From a virus: a DNA stretch of 64,000 nucleotides. The notes under the pieces are model-generated. The model made no database searches and was not told the origin of the DNA. It was given only the letters and a program-made list of their open reading frames with translations. The position numbers were made by a program, and so were the translations under genes. The stretch covers positions 48,068 through 112,067 of IMG/VR virus record IMGVR_UViG_3300042463_001065; one strand, 5' to 3'. Positions 36,961-45,219 of this stretch are shown here, in pieces. Position 1 is the stretch's first letter. Every line of letters starts with the position of its first letter.

Positions 36961-38148
36961 ATGAAGGAAAAATTTTTACCTTGGTTTTTATTATTTTGTG
37001 CTCTTGGCCTATCGGGAACTGCTGCGTATTATAGTGTTGTTGGTTTATCTGTGGTTTTTGTTGGGGTAGCATTACCTGTAATTATTATGGGGTCGTTTTT
37101 AGAGGTGTCTAAGATTGCAATTGCAACATATCTACACGACAAGTGGAAAGAGACCTATGGAGTGTTAAAAATTTATTTAACAATCGCTCTCATCACATTA
37201 TCTTTAATAACATCATTAGGAATATATGGACTATTAAGTACTGGATTTCAAGGTAACATATCAAAATTAGAAATCGGTGAAAAACAAGTTAAAAATGTTG
37301 AAGTTAAGAAAAAAAGATTTGAAGAAATAAAAATTGAATTAACAAAAGAAAAAACAACACTTGATGGTGATATAACAAAATTAAGAGATGGTCTTTCTAA
37401 TAACACCACAACACAATCTGTAGATCGTAAGACAGGACAATTAATCACAAAGGAAAATAATAACAATAGAAAATCGTTTGAAGGACAACTAAAAGATGCT
37501 CAAACAAGAAGGGACACAATAGCAAAGAAAATTGATGTGTTTAACGATAGTATTACAAAATTGGATGTTGATATTTTGAATATGGAGTCTAAAGAAATCG
37601 GTGCTGGTGAATTGGGAGCCATTAAATATTTGAGTGAGGTTTTAGGTTGGGATATAAAAAGAACCGCAAATTTATTTATACTGATTTTAATATTTGTTTT
37701 TGATCCATTAGCAATCACACTTGTAATTGCAACAAACCAAGCGTTTAAAGGAAAAAGAAAAGACAATGACACCCCACAAGTGCCCCACAAGTACCCCGTA
37801 ATTACCCCTCAAGTTACCATACATGATACCATACATGATACCGTACATGATAGTAACCAAGTAAGTGACCAAGTAAGTGACCAAGTACCGACTAACTACC
37901 GACCAAGTACCGACCAAGTAGATCCGGTAATTATTGAAAAGATAGTTGAGGTCCCTGTTTATGTTGAAAAAGGAGGATCACCTATAGAAGAGTATTTTGG
38001 AAAAGAAGATTTGATTGATTTACAAAAAATAGAAACTGATGAAGTGGTAGAACCACAAATAGAACAAGAATCAAATGTTCAAGAAGAACCTAAACGTTTA
38101 TCCTACTCAAACAGGAATGGAAAATCTTTACGATTTAACAGATTTTAG
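36961..38148 (+). CDS. Membrane protein with coiled coil and repetitive tail
   Basis: This 395-residue protein has hydrophobic segments near residues 6-28, 30-52, 70-95 and 236-258. A periplasmic or cytosolic coiled coil (~100-220) separates the third and fourth. The tail (~280-320) has HDTIHDTVHDS and DQVSDQVSDQVP repeats, then an IVEVPVYVEKGG stretch like that in the coiled-coil protein at 31 kb. The layout suggests an inner-membrane anchor with a long stalk. The function is unknown; envelope remodelling or lysis control is possible. Confidence 0.7.
   Translation: MKEKFLPWFLLFCALGLSGTAAYYSVVGLSVVFVGVALPVIIMGSFLEVSKIAIATYLHDKWKETYGVLKIYLTIALITLSLITSLGIYGLLSTGFQGNISKLEIGEKQVKNVEVKKKRFEEIKIELTKEKTTLDGDITKLRDGLSNNTTTQSVDRKTGQLITKENNNNRKSFEGQLKDAQTRRDTIAKKIDVFNDSITKLDVDILNMESKEIGAGELGAIKYLSEVLGWDIKRTANLFILILIFVFDPLAITLVIATNQAFKGKRKDNDTPQVPHKYPVITPQVTIHDTIHDTVHDSNQVSDQVSDQVPTNYRPSTDQVDPVIIEKIVEVPVYVEKGGSPIEEYFGKEDLIDLQKIETDEVVEPQIEQESNVQEEPKRLSYSNRNGKSLRFNRF
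37818..37920 (+). repeat. In-frame short tandem repeats in membrane-protein tail
   Basis: Three copies of a ~12-bp unit (ACATGATACCAT type) are followed by three copies of an AGTGACCAAGTA-type unit and two of ACCGACCAAGTA. They encode HDT and DQV-type repeats and are likely to vary in number. Confidence 0.8.
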
Positions 38149-38722
38149 TCCTTTAGGTTCAAATAGTAAAAAAAAACAAATTATACTAACTGAAACAAAA
38201 AGATCGCTTAGAAACTACATAAATTCTTTAAAATACAGATATAATAAAAAAAATCCGTATTTACCTAACTATGTAATAGAAAAAACAGGTCAAATTTATC
38301 AAATTATGAGGCCTGAAAATTATTCAAATTACATGGGTCAAAAAAGTGTTGACGAAAACGCAATTATTATCAGTATTGAAAATTTAGGATGGTTCAAAAA
38401 AAATCCTTTAGATAATACGTTTGTTAATTGGGTTGGTGATATTTATAAAAAAGAAGTGTACGAAAAAAAGTGGAGAGACTATTTTTTTTGGGACCCACAT
38501 AAAGAATTACAAATAAATAAGTTATCCGAACTAATAATTGAACTTTGTGATGATTTTAATATCCCAAAAAAATGTTTAGGACACAACGTTAAAGAAGATG
38601 GGGTTGAAAATTTTAACGGAATTGTCACTAAAAGTAATTTTAACTTTATATATAGAGATGTTAACCCATCTTTTGATTTTAAACTTTTAAAAAAAAATAT
38701 AGAAAATGATGAACCAATATGA
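38117..38722 (+). CDS. Amidase_2-like protein lacking most metal ligands
   Basis: I prefer ATG 38117 (201 residues, 32-nt overlap) to ATG 38075, which overlaps more. YVIEKTGQIYQIMRPENYSN, AIIISIENLGWF and CLGHNVKEDG follow the order of N-acetylmuramoyl-L-alanine amidase (Amidase_2). The usual HHT start of the family reads LTE here, the HAG motif reads YMG, and the C-terminal K-x-DPG site is altered, so only the GH histidine remains. It may bind peptidoglycan without cutting it, or be an unusual endolysin. The neighbouring spanin-like genes fit a lysis or envelope role. Confidence 0.65.
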   Translation: MENLYDLTDFSPLGSNSKKKQIILTETKRSLRNYINSLKYRYNKKNPYLPNYVIEKTGQIYQIMRPENYSNYMGQKSVDENAIIISIENLGWFKKNPLDNTFVNWVGDIYKKEVYEKKWRDYFFWDPHKELQINKLSELIIELCDDFNIPKKCLGHNVKEDGVENFNGIVTKSNFNFIYRDVNPSFDFKLLKKNIENDEPI

Positions 38723-39257
38723 TGAAATAAAAAATTTACTTAAAAAATCAAGAATGTTGATGGAACAGTCTGGACCACTAAACATTGCAAAAAGCATTGA
38801 AGATAATATTAGTGATGAAACCACAGGAAAAGAAATAGACCCAGAAAAAGTAAAAAAAGATAAAAGTAAAACTTATAGAATTTCCGGCGGTTTATTAACT
38901 TTACACGGAAAAGAAAAAAAGGATTTAGAACTAACTACAGATGAAAAAACATCTTATCAAGAAACTATGGATGAATTTGTTGCGGACGTATCTGATTTAT
39001 CTGACTTTGGGATTTTGAACGTTTATCCAAATGAAGTACAGTGGAGTGGTAAAGTAATTGACTTTGATTTAGAATTTTTCTTTTCAATTGGAGAAACAAA
39101 CGGAGTTTATATTAATGGAGACATGATTAAATTGGACGAAAGACTTACTGAGTTAATCGGTAAATTAACAACTTATTATGAAAAGTTTAAAACAAAATGG
39201 GCTAAGGTCATATCAACGAGAAGAAAAACCCAATTTAAGAAGGAAGAAACAAAATAA
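38706..39257 (+). CDS. Unknown protein with leader-like start, 183 residues
   Basis: It begins MMNQYDEIKNLLKKSRMLME-Q, a basic helix ending in an LME site like the virion leaders. The body includes a Lys/Glu-rich linker and a compact segment with YRISGGLLTLHGKEK and VQWSGKVIDFDLEFFFSI. No family is recognised. It overlaps the amidase-like gene by 17 nt and sits 2 nt before a membrane-anchored coiled-coil gene. Confidence 0.65.
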   Translation: MMNQYDEIKNLLKKSRMLMEQSGPLNIAKSIEDNISDETTGKEIDPEKVKKDKSKTYRISGGLLTLHGKEKKDLELTTDEKTSYQETMDEFVADVSDLSDFGILNVYPNEVQWSGKVIDFDLEFFFSIGETNGVYINGDMIKLDERLTELIGKLTTYYEKFKTKWAKVISTRRKTQFKKEETK

Positions 39258-39259
39258 TT

Positions 39260-39613
39260 ATGAAAGATTTTTTAACAAACAATTTTAAATATATATTGAT
39301 GGTAATATTTGGGTCACTTTTAATTTTTTTATTAGTAAGGACATTTACTGAGGACACAAGTAACCCAAAAGATTTACAAAATAAGTTAGACGCTATTGAT
39401 AATAAAATTAAAGATTTAAATACTAATTTAGACAAATATAACGATTCAATATCCTCTTATAAAAAAGACATAGAAAAATTAGATTCATCAATCAATAATA
39501 TTAGAATTCAAAAAAAAGTAGTTAATAACTATTACGATGAAAAGGCTAATGAAATAAAGGTACTAACAGCAAAACAAGTTGACAGTACATTAAGAAAAAG
39601 ATATAAATATTGA
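39260..39613 (+). CDS. Membrane-anchored coiled-coil protein (spanin-like candidate)
   Basis: This 117-residue protein has one N-terminal membrane helix (~10-28, YILMVIFGSLLIFLLV) followed by a coiled coil to the end. That is the layout of an inner-membrane spanin, but also of many structural anchors. It precedes by 1 nt a second small protein with a signal-like start and a coiled coil, and follows an amidase-like gene, so a lysis cassette is a reasonable guess. Confidence 0.6.
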   Translation: MKDFLTNNFKYILMVIFGSLLIFLLVRTFTEDTSNPKDLQNKLDAIDNKIKDLNTNLDKYNDSISSYKKDIEKLDSSINNIRIQKKVVNNYYDEKANEIKVLTAKQVDSTLRKRYKY

Positions 39614-39614
39614 T

Positions 39615-40031
39615 ATGAAAAAAATAATACTTTTGTTTTTTATTTTTAATTTTTTAACCGTTTTTGGTCAAAAAACTCCTGAAACTGATAGCTCTGAAAT
39701 ATGTTTTCCTTATCATGTTGGGCAAAAAATATTACTTGATTTAAATGATTATGATAAAGTTAAAGATTTACTTAAATTAAGTGAAAATGAAATTGATACA
39801 CTTAATTTGATAATAAATAAAAAAGATGGAATTATTAAATTTATGGAGCAAAAAGACACTACTTATCAAAAAATCATCGGGTTCAAAGACGAAAAATTTA
39901 ATTTAGTTAGTGAAGAAAATAAAAATTTAAGAAGCGATATCCATAAGTTAAAAACAAAAAACACTATTATTGAAATAGTTGCTGGATTTTTTGTAATGTC
40001 AATAACCTATTTACAGTTTTTTACACCATGA
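39615..40031 (+). CDS. Exported coiled-coil protein with C-terminal membrane segment
   Basis: This 138-residue protein starts with a typical export signal (MKKIILLFFIFNFLTVFGQ, predicted cut near FGQ). A coiled coil (~45-115) follows, and a hydrophobic C-terminal helix (IIEIVAGFFVMSITYLQFF). There is no lipobox Cys, so it is not a classic outer-membrane spanin, but a periplasmic rod with a C-terminal anchor fits a u-spanin-like or partner role. It overlaps the next gene by 4 nt. Confidence 0.6.
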   Translation: MKKIILLFFIFNFLTVFGQKTPETDSSEICFPYHVGQKILLDLNDYDKVKDLLKLSENEIDTLNLIINKKDGIIKFMEQKDTTYQKIIGFKDEKFNLVSEENKNLRSDIHKLKTKNTIIEIVAGFFVMSITYLQFFTP

Positions 40032-40498
40032 TAACAAAAAAACAAATTTTAGAAAATGAAACTAAAGAAGCTACAGGTGCAGCATCTGCCGGTGGATTTT
40101 CGGCCCCTTTATTTAGTATGTTTTCAGATGACAAGAAAGCAAAAAAAGAATACAAAAAAAATAAAGTTGAGGGTGAATTTAAAGAGGCAACAAGTAGTTC
40201 TTCAGTTGGATCATATGATGCTCCTGGATTTGAAGATGTTAAAATGAAAGGTAACAATTTAAAAGGTGGAGGTAGATCTTGGAAAAAAACACAAATACCT
40301 GGAGGTTCTTTTGTTCAAATAGATAAAAAATGTAAAACATTCCCGTATTGTAGTCAGGGTAATAGTAAAGATAAACCGGTAAAATATTTAAAAAATTCAC
40401 CAATATCCGAAGCAATTTATAACGTGTCTTTAAGGACTGGACTTACAGAAGATGAGATAAAAAAGATTATATTAAATAAAACAATTGGTAATTTATAA
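40028..40498 (+). CDS. Small basic protein with repeated Ala/Ser-Gly motif
   Basis: This 156-residue protein has an internal repeat: KEATGAASAGGFSAPLF near residue 13 and KEATSSSSVGSYDAPGF near residue 52. The second half is basic with two Cys (KKCKTFPYCSQG) and a helical C-terminus (AIYNVSLRTGLTEDEIKKI). It may be a small virion or scaffold protein, but this is inference from the company of leader-bearing genes. Confidence 0.65.
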   Translation: MITKKQILENETKEATGAASAGGFSAPLFSMFSDDKKAKKEYKKNKVEGEFKEATSSSSVGSYDAPGFEDVKMKGNNLKGGGRSWKKTQIPGGSFVQIDKKCKTFPYCSQGNSKDKPVKYLKNSPISEAIYNVSLRTGLTEDEIKKIILNKTIGNL

Positions 40499-40507
40499 AC
40501 AATAAGA

Positions 40508-40519
40508 TATTTATTAATA
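40508..40519 (+). promoter_or_regulatory. Late-type A+T motif TATTTATTAATA
   Basis: The motif ends at the first base of the start codon at 40519, so if it is a -10 element, transcription would start inside the gene or use a later start. It may therefore act in another way here. Confidence 0.3.
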
Positions 40520-41667
40520 TGGACAGAAAAATTATGAATATAGTAAAAAGAGTAATGGCTGAAGGTTCAGACAAAATGTGCTCAGAATGTAGTGGAAGAA
40601 TGATGGAAGGTCAATGCATGGAGTGCGGTATGACTGAGGGCGAAATAGAAGAAAAATTACATGGAAAACAATATAAGTTAGATAAGAACAAAAACGGTAG
40701 ACTTGATAAAAATGATTTTGCAATGATTAGAAGAAAAAAATCCGAAATGAAAGAAGGGTCTGAAAACATGTGTGAGTGTGGTGGGTATATGAAAGAAGGA
40801 GAATGCATGGAGTGCGGTATGACTGAGGGCGAAATAGAAGAAAAATTACATGGAAAACAATATAAGTTAGATAAGAACAAAAACGGTAAATTAGATAGTC
40901 AAGATTTTAAAATGTTAAGAAAAGAGTCATATGAGTTAGTTCTTGATGAAACAGGAGAGAAATTTATTTTTACTGAAAATGAAATTATAAATATAATAGA
41001 AAACATTATACTTGAAGAAAAGAAAAAATCTAACAGTAAAAATAAATCTAAAACCAAAGACGTTTTCAAAGACGCCCAAAAAAAATCAAAAAAACAAAAT
41101 GATGATTATATAGGTGATGTTGTTAAGAAAATGAAAGACTACTTGAAAGACGCATCAAAAGGTGATTATGAAATGGAACCTAAACATTTCCCAAAAGGTA
41201 ATGGTGAATTGGCTAAAATGTCTAAACATGCCTATACCCCTTCAGACACCACGCAAGAATATATTGACAACTTTACTGCGGCAGGACTTGAAAATCTTGA
41301 TTTTGACGACATACACCCAAATGAAGAGTGGATGGATGATTTATTGCAAGGTTCTTCTAGAACCGGAAACAATCCTGAGTGGGCTAATGCTGTAGAAACA
41401 CCATCAAATAAGAAAAGAAATCAAATAAGAAAAGATAATTTGTTAAGAGCTCTACAAAGAAAGGCATACCAAAAAGACCCACAACCTGTTAAAAACGACA
41501 CAACAGGGGAAGGAAGTGGTGATGGAACAAGTAAGTTAATTGATATGTTAAAGTCAAGTAAGAAAAAAACTAAAACAGTTAAAGAAAATTTCCAAATTAA
41601 CGAAAACGTTAAAAATAATATAATGGAAATAAAAAAACTTATTGGTTATCAGAAAAAAACACAATAA
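40519..41667 (+). CDS. Leader-bearing protein with duplicated Cys-cluster/EF-hand module
   Basis: This 382-residue protein begins with a leader (MDRKIMNIVKRVMAE, cut predicted after MAE). Two ~63-residue modules follow (residues ~18-75 and ~83-138). Each has CxxC-type Cys pairs (CSEC/CMEC, CECG/CMEC) and an EF-hand-like loop (LDKNKNGRLDKNDF; the second reads GKLDSQDF) with Ca-ligand spacing. The rest is Lys-rich and low in complexity, ending with a second INE/MEIKKLIGYQ segment. Zinc and calcium binding are inferred from the motifs. It is probably an internal virion protein. Confidence 0.7.
   Translation: MDRKIMNIVKRVMAEGSDKMCSECSGRMMEGQCMECGMTEGEIEEKLHGKQYKLDKNKNGRLDKNDFAMIRRKKSEMKEGSENMCECGGYMKEGECMECGMTEGEIEEKLHGKQYKLDKNKNGKLDSQDFKMLRKESYELVLDETGEKFIFTENEIINIIENIILEEKKKSNSKNKSKTKDVFKDAQKKSKKQNDDYIGDVVKKMKDYLKDASKGDYEMEPKHFPKGNGELAKMSKHAYTPSDTTQEYIDNFTAAGLENLDFDDIHPNEEWMDDLLQGSSRTGNNPEWANAVETPSNKKRNQIRKDNLLRALQRKAYQKDPQPVKNDTTGEGSGDGTSKLIDMLKSSKKKTKTVKENFQINENVKNNIMEIKKLIGYQKKTQ
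40613..40699 (+). repeat. 87-bp perfect direct repeat, copy 1
   Basis: This copy is identical base for base to 40802-40888 and codes the Cys/EF-hand module. No synonymous changes separate the copies, so the duplication is recent or kept alike by gene conversion. Confidence 0.92.
40802..40888 (+). repeat. 87-bp perfect direct repeat, copy 2
   Basis: Second copy of the 87-bp repeat, in the same frame 189 bp downstream. Recombination between copies would remove exactly one 63-residue module. Confidence 0.92.
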
Positions 41668-41706
41668 TATCTTTCGTTTTTAAATTAACAGTATTATTAT
41701 TTGTTT

Positions 41707-42198
41707 ATGTCTACTAATAATAATATGGACCAATTTTTAGAGTGGTTGGTCAAGCCAATGTCCCAAGAAGACATAACGTCTTGGTATTTAGCCAATAACA
41801 TAACTTTAGAACTTACAGAGTTGTTTAGGGATTTTTGTGTATCATTTCTAAAATTATTAGAGGAAACTTATTTGGGGGATGAATATGAAAATTCTAATGA
41901 TACTAAAGTCGGTATGACCGAACAACAAAAAAAAGATCACTTAAAATGGTGTTGGGAAAAAACCATAAGTAACTTTCAAAAAGAAAATGTTTTATTTTTT
42001 TTCAATGAAAAAGACACTATATTTTTGAAGGATCTTTTCTATGATGTGTTTTATAATCAGAATGATAAAAAAGGACAAGAAAATGCTTTTGATTTTTTTG
42101 TTCAAATATTTGGATATGAAAGTAAGAAAAGTAAATCAGATATTGAAATTTTTACAGATATATATAAAACACTTGAAAGATCTTTAAAAAACACTTAA
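41707..42198 (+). CDS. Unknown acidic helical protein, 163 residues
   Basis: I start at ATG 41707, not at the upstream TTG. The protein is helical and rich in aromatic residues (MDQFLEWLVKPMSQEDITSW, then VLFFFNEKDTIFLKDLFYDV), without signal or membrane segments. No motif is recognised. It stands between the EF-hand protein and the histone-like gene. Confidence 0.65.
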   Translation: MSTNNNMDQFLEWLVKPMSQEDITSWYLANNITLELTELFRDFCVSFLKLLEETYLGDEYENSNDTKVGMTEQQKKDHLKWCWEKTISNFQKENVLFFFNEKDTIFLKDLFYDVFYNQNDKKGQENAFDFFVQIFGYESKKSKSDIEIFTDIYKTLERSLKNT

Positions 42199-42262
42199 TA
42201 TCTATTGACATTATATAAGACATAATTAGTTTTTTTTAAAATAAATTTTAATAAATAAAAAA

Positions 42263-42448
42263 ATGGAAACTTTAGAACAAATAAAAACATTAACAGAAAC
42301 TTTAACTGCTGAAACTGCTAAATTTTATAGTAAAGGGAATAATTCTGCAGGTACTAGAGCAAGAAAGGCAGCACAAGAACTTAAAGGTTTGATGCAAAAA
42401 CTTAGAAATGAAATTTTAGAAGAAACTAAAAAAGAAAAAAATGATTAA
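42263..42448 (+). CDS. Hc1-like (histone H1-like) DNA-binding protein
   Basis: This 61-residue protein matches the pattern of the Hc1 family: a helix, then KFYSKGNNSAGTRARKAAQE near residue 21, then LKGLMQKLRNEI. Bacteroidota carry such short basic nucleoid proteins. Unlike chlamydial Hc1, it has no long Lys/Ala tail and its end is mixed in charge. It probably coats or compacts phage or host DNA. It overlaps the next small gene by 8 nt. Confidence 0.78.
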   Translation: METLEQIKTLTETLTAETAKFYSKGNNSAGTRARKAAQELKGLMQKLRNEILEETKKEKND

Positions 42449-42632
42449 TTTATACTCACAATTGACGGGGTTTGTATTTATATTTTCTATTATTGCAATA
42501 ATAGGGTTGGCCGTCTCATTTATAAGTGCCTTTTTCTCAACCCCACCTAAACCTTTTGAAATGACAATAGGTGAAAGATTAACATACGGTCTTTTATTAT
42601 CATATATCATTTCATATTTAATTTACTTTTAA
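42441..42632 (+). CDS. Small membrane protein, 63 residues
   Basis: It has two hydrophobic segments (~8-33 and ~48-62) around a short loop with STPPKPFEMTIGERL. The 8-nt overlap with the histone-like gene and 1-nt gap to the next gene support coding. It could be holin-like or a superinfection-control membrane peptide; nothing decides between these. Confidence 0.6.
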   Translation: MINLYSQLTGFVFIFSIIAIIGLAVSFISAFFSTPPKPFEMTIGERLTYGLLLSYIISYLIYF

Positions 42633-42633
42633 C

Positions 42634-43074
42634 ATGATTTTTGGACAGTTCATTAACAAAATAAATAAATACTTATATTCTGTTAGAATATTAAAAAATT
42701 ACGTAAGTTTTGATCTTACATTTCCAAGCACATGGATAATGTTAAAGAAAATACCAGAAGGGGTTGAAATACTTCAAAACGATAATGGAGATGGATCTAA
42801 AATAACATCATTTGTTTGCGAAAATAACACACAACTTATAAATAAACTTGAAAATATTGTGGATGCTATTATTAAAACAAACATTGAAAGAGAAGAAAAA
42901 GAAAGGTTATTCAAATCTAAAGTCCAAGAACTAAAAAATATTTTTGAAAATGAAAATCTTGAAAGTTTAAAGGGACTAAAGTTTGATATTGAACAATTAA
43001 CAAAACTAATTGAAAATGAATCAAAAGAACTCACTGACGAAATTACAGAAACAACTGAAAATATTAGAGGATGA
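42634..43074 (+). CDS. Unknown protein with C-terminal coiled coil, 146 residues
   Basis: The N-terminal half (FGQFINKINKYLYSVRILKN, then YVSFDLTFPSTWIMLKKIP) looks folded and strand-rich; from ~75 on it is coiled coil (NIEREEKERLFKSKVQELKN). No membrane segment is present. It is followed by an overlapping frame of a smaller coiled-coil protein, perhaps its partner. Confidence 0.65.
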   Translation: MIFGQFINKINKYLYSVRILKNYVSFDLTFPSTWIMLKKIPEGVEILQNDNGDGSKITSFVCENNTQLINKLENIVDAIIKTNIEREEKERLFKSKVQELKNIFENENLESLKGLKFDIEQLTKLIENESKELTDEITETTENIRG

Positions 43075-43228
43075 AGATAAGAGTATACAAAACTTTTCAG
43101 AAAATTACAAAAAAAAGTTTTCTGAAGAACTTAAAAAAATGGATCCAAAAGAAATTAAGAATACGATTTTAGTTGAAAAAAAATATACCTTATGGCAAAG
43201 AATATTGAAAACTTTAGGGATCAATTAA
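43016..43228 (+). CDS. Small coiled-coil protein ending TLWQRILKTLG
   Basis: I use ATG 43016, giving 70 residues; a TTG 6 bases earlier is also possible. It overlaps the preceding gene by 59 nt. The first part is coiled coil and the end (KKYTLWQRILKTLGIN) is a basic amphipathic helix. The function is unknown. Confidence 0.55.
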   Translation: MNQKNSLTKLQKQLKILEDEDKSIQNFSENYKKKFSEELKKMDPKEIKNTILVEKKYTLWQRILKTLGIN

Positions 43229-43413
43229 CTAAGTTAGCCGAATCTGTTGAAATTTTAGAAAACACGTTTTTAAATGAAGGTAATATTGAAATAAAGGTGT
43301 CTTTAGACGAAGACACCTTTTTAAGTTTGATGGATAACCTTAAAAATAAAAATAAAGAAGATAAAGTTGTTATATCAATAGGGAGTGTTGATTTTACCTT
43401 TTTGAAAAAGTAG
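43192..43413 (+). CDS. Small protein, 73 residues
   Basis: It begins MAKNIENFRDQLTKLAESVE, helical, then has IEIKVSLDEDTFLSLMDNL and a strand-rich end. It overlaps the gene before by 37 nt and converges with the minus-strand gene by 20 nt. No family is recognised. Confidence 0.55.
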   Translation: MAKNIENFRDQLTKLAESVEILENTFLNEGNIEIKVSLDEDTFLSLMDNLKNKNKEDKVVISIGSVDFTFLKK

Positions 43414-44035
43414 TTTTTAATCTATATAACCTTTTTTTGTCATATCCTTTCTTTTCTAATAACTCATATAACCATTTCCTTTGTGCTGAAGAAACATCTC
43501 TTACAAAAATACCATCAAGCCTTTTTTTCTCATAAAAATACTCCTCAATTTTATTTAAAAGCCTTTCGGAATCCGTTTTATCCTTCAATGAAAATAAACT
43601 AACATCTGAGTCCAATTGAATACAAATTTTATTGTGTAAAGTGAATATATTTTTTAGTTCGGTATTATTGCAGTAGGTGTTAATTATTTCACCAAAAGAT
43701 ATTTTATTTTGTGTTTGCCAATCAAAAACCTTTTCCTCAACATAGTATTTTTTTAAATCTAAAAAAACATAATCAGGATCTTCTAAATTAACAGGATTAT
43801 TTCTACCCAGATCATCGGTAATAAATAAACTTTTTTGGACATTACTTGTGTTAGTAAGTAGACCCAACTCATACTCAACAGGGGTTGCGTTCTCTATAAC
43901 TTTTTCAAAAACAATTTTATTATTTTTTATTATATCATCAAATTTCTTTTTTGCATTCATTTCTGTTGCATATGAATTGATAATTTTTCTTTTTTTCTTA
44001 TTTTTGAATAATACAATTAAATAGTTACGCTTCAT
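43394..44035 (-). CDS. Unknown minus-strand protein, 213 residues
   Basis: It begins MKRNYLIVLFKNKKKRKIINS and contains LFITDDLGRNNPVNLEDPDY and a basic C-terminus (KKGYDKKRLYRLKTTFSKR). There is no signal peptide. It is divergent from dnaJ, sharing 2 bp at the starts, and convergent with the small gene at 43192. No function can be given. Confidence 0.65.
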   Translation of the reverse strand: MKRNYLIVLFKNKKKRKIINSYATEMNAKKKFDDIIKNNKIVFEKVIENATPVEYELGLLTNTSNVQKSLFITDDLGRNNPVNLEDPDYVFLDLKKYYVEEKVFDWQTQNKISFGEIINTYCNNTELKNIFTLHNKICIQLDSDVSLFSLKDKTDSERLLNKIEEYFYEKKRLDGIFVRDVSSAQRKWLYELLEKKGYDKKRLYRLKTTFSKR

Positions 44036-45035
44036 GAAAAATTATTATGAAATTTTAGGTGTCTCAGAAGATTCATCACAAGATGAAATAAAAAAGGCCT
44101 ATAGAAAATTAAGTAAACAATACCACCCAGATGTAAACCCTGAAGGTGAAGAAAAGTTTAAAGACATTGCTGAGGCCTACGATAATATTGGGGATGTAAA
44201 AAAACGAGAAGAATATAATATGAGACGTAACAACCCTTTTTCTGAAATGGGTGGTGGTGGTTTTGACATACATAGTATGTTTGAACAAATGGTGAACGGA
44301 CAAAGACAACAAAGAAGGGCTCCTGACAAAGTTATAAATTTAGAAATAACACCTGTAGAATCTTTTTTTGGGGTTAAAAAAGAAATTAATGTAGATGTTT
44401 TAGAAAATTGTGTAACCTGTAATGGTTCTGGTGGTGATAGACACATTTGTAATAATTGTAACGGTAACGGGTTTATTTATCAGATTTTTGGTACCGGAAT
44501 GTTTAAACAACAAATTCAGATGGCTTGTAATGTTTGTAATGGTGCGGGTAGTAAAATTGTTAAACATTGCGGTACATGTAACGGTAATGGTAGAACTAGA
44601 AACCCACAAAAAATTAACGTATCAATACCACCAAATTCAGATAATGGGGATTTTATGAGAGTAAGAGGTAAAGGTGATTATTCAAATAGTACCAACACTA
44701 ATGGGGACTTAATATTAAAAATTAATTTAAATGAAAATACCGATTTTCAAAAAAGTGGGTATGACTTAATTTATAACAAAAAATTAGACGTATTAAATAT
44801 AATCACTGACGATACTATAGATATTGAACATCCTGAAGGTACTTTAAGGATTTCAATACCAAAAACATTGGATTCAGACAAACCATTAAGAATACCAGGT
44901 AAAGGGTATAAAACACCACAAGGAAATGGTAATTTTTACATAAAACTGTCAATCCAAAAAAATAGTGAAATTGATCAGGATATTAGGGTTAAGATTAAAG
45001 AATTACTTCAAAAGAGAGATGAGGTCTCTAATTAA
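44034..45035 (+). CDS. dnaJ: DnaJ co-chaperone
   Basis: This 333-residue protein is a complete class I DnaJ. It has a J domain (~1-65) with the HPD motif in YHPDVNPEGEEKF, a short Gly-rich region (MGGGGFD), four CxxCxGxG zinc motifs (CVTCNGSG, CNNCNGNG, CNVCNGAG, CGTCNGNG) and a beta-rich client-binding C-terminus. It would recruit host DnaK for phage protein folding or assembly. It is shorter than bacterial DnaJ (~375), mainly in the Gly/Phe linker. It starts divergently from the minus-strand gene. Confidence 0.93.
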   Translation: MKNYYEILGVSEDSSQDEIKKAYRKLSKQYHPDVNPEGEEKFKDIAEAYDNIGDVKKREEYNMRRNNPFSEMGGGGFDIHSMFEQMVNGQRQQRRAPDKVINLEITPVESFFGVKKEINVDVLENCVTCNGSGGDRHICNNCNGNGFIYQIFGTGMFKQQIQMACNVCNGAGSKIVKHCGTCNGNGRTRNPQKINVSIPPNSDNGDFMRVRGKGDYSNSTNTNGDLILKINLNENTDFQKSGYDLIYNKKLDVLNIITDDTIDIEHPEGTLRISIPKTLDSDKPLRIPGKGYKTPQGNGNFYIKLSIQKNSEIDQDIRVKIKELLQKRDEVSN

Positions 45036-45066
45036 CTCTATAGTTCCGTAAATAGAGGTAAATAAC

Positions 45067-45177
45067 ATGAATATACCTAAAAAAATGAATGATTTTTGTG
45101 TTACTGATAATCTTTGTTTACAAGTCCTACATCCTGTAACTTGTGTTGCTTTTTTTTGTTTCATAGTTATATTTTAA
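45067..45177 (+). CDS. Possible 36-residue Cys-containing peptide
   Basis: A small frame in the 188-nt gap after dnaJ starts MNIPKKMNDFCVTDNLCLQ, has four Cys and ends hydrophobic (FFCFIVIF). No ribosome site or promoter is evident. It may be spurious; I list it as the only candidate in this gap. Confidence 0.25.
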   Translation: MNIPKKMNDFCVTDNLCLQVLHPVTCVAFFCFIVIF

Positions 45178-45187
45178 TTAAGTTCGG

Positions 45188-45219
45188 TTTGAAAATAAAT
45201 ATTTAAAACACTATATTTG
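45188..45219 (+). promoter_or_regulatory. Bacteroidota-type promoter (TTTG-N20-TATATTTG)
   Basis: TTTG at 45188-45191 and TATATTTG at 45212-45219 lie exactly 4 nt before the methylase ATG at 45224. Confidence 0.7.
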
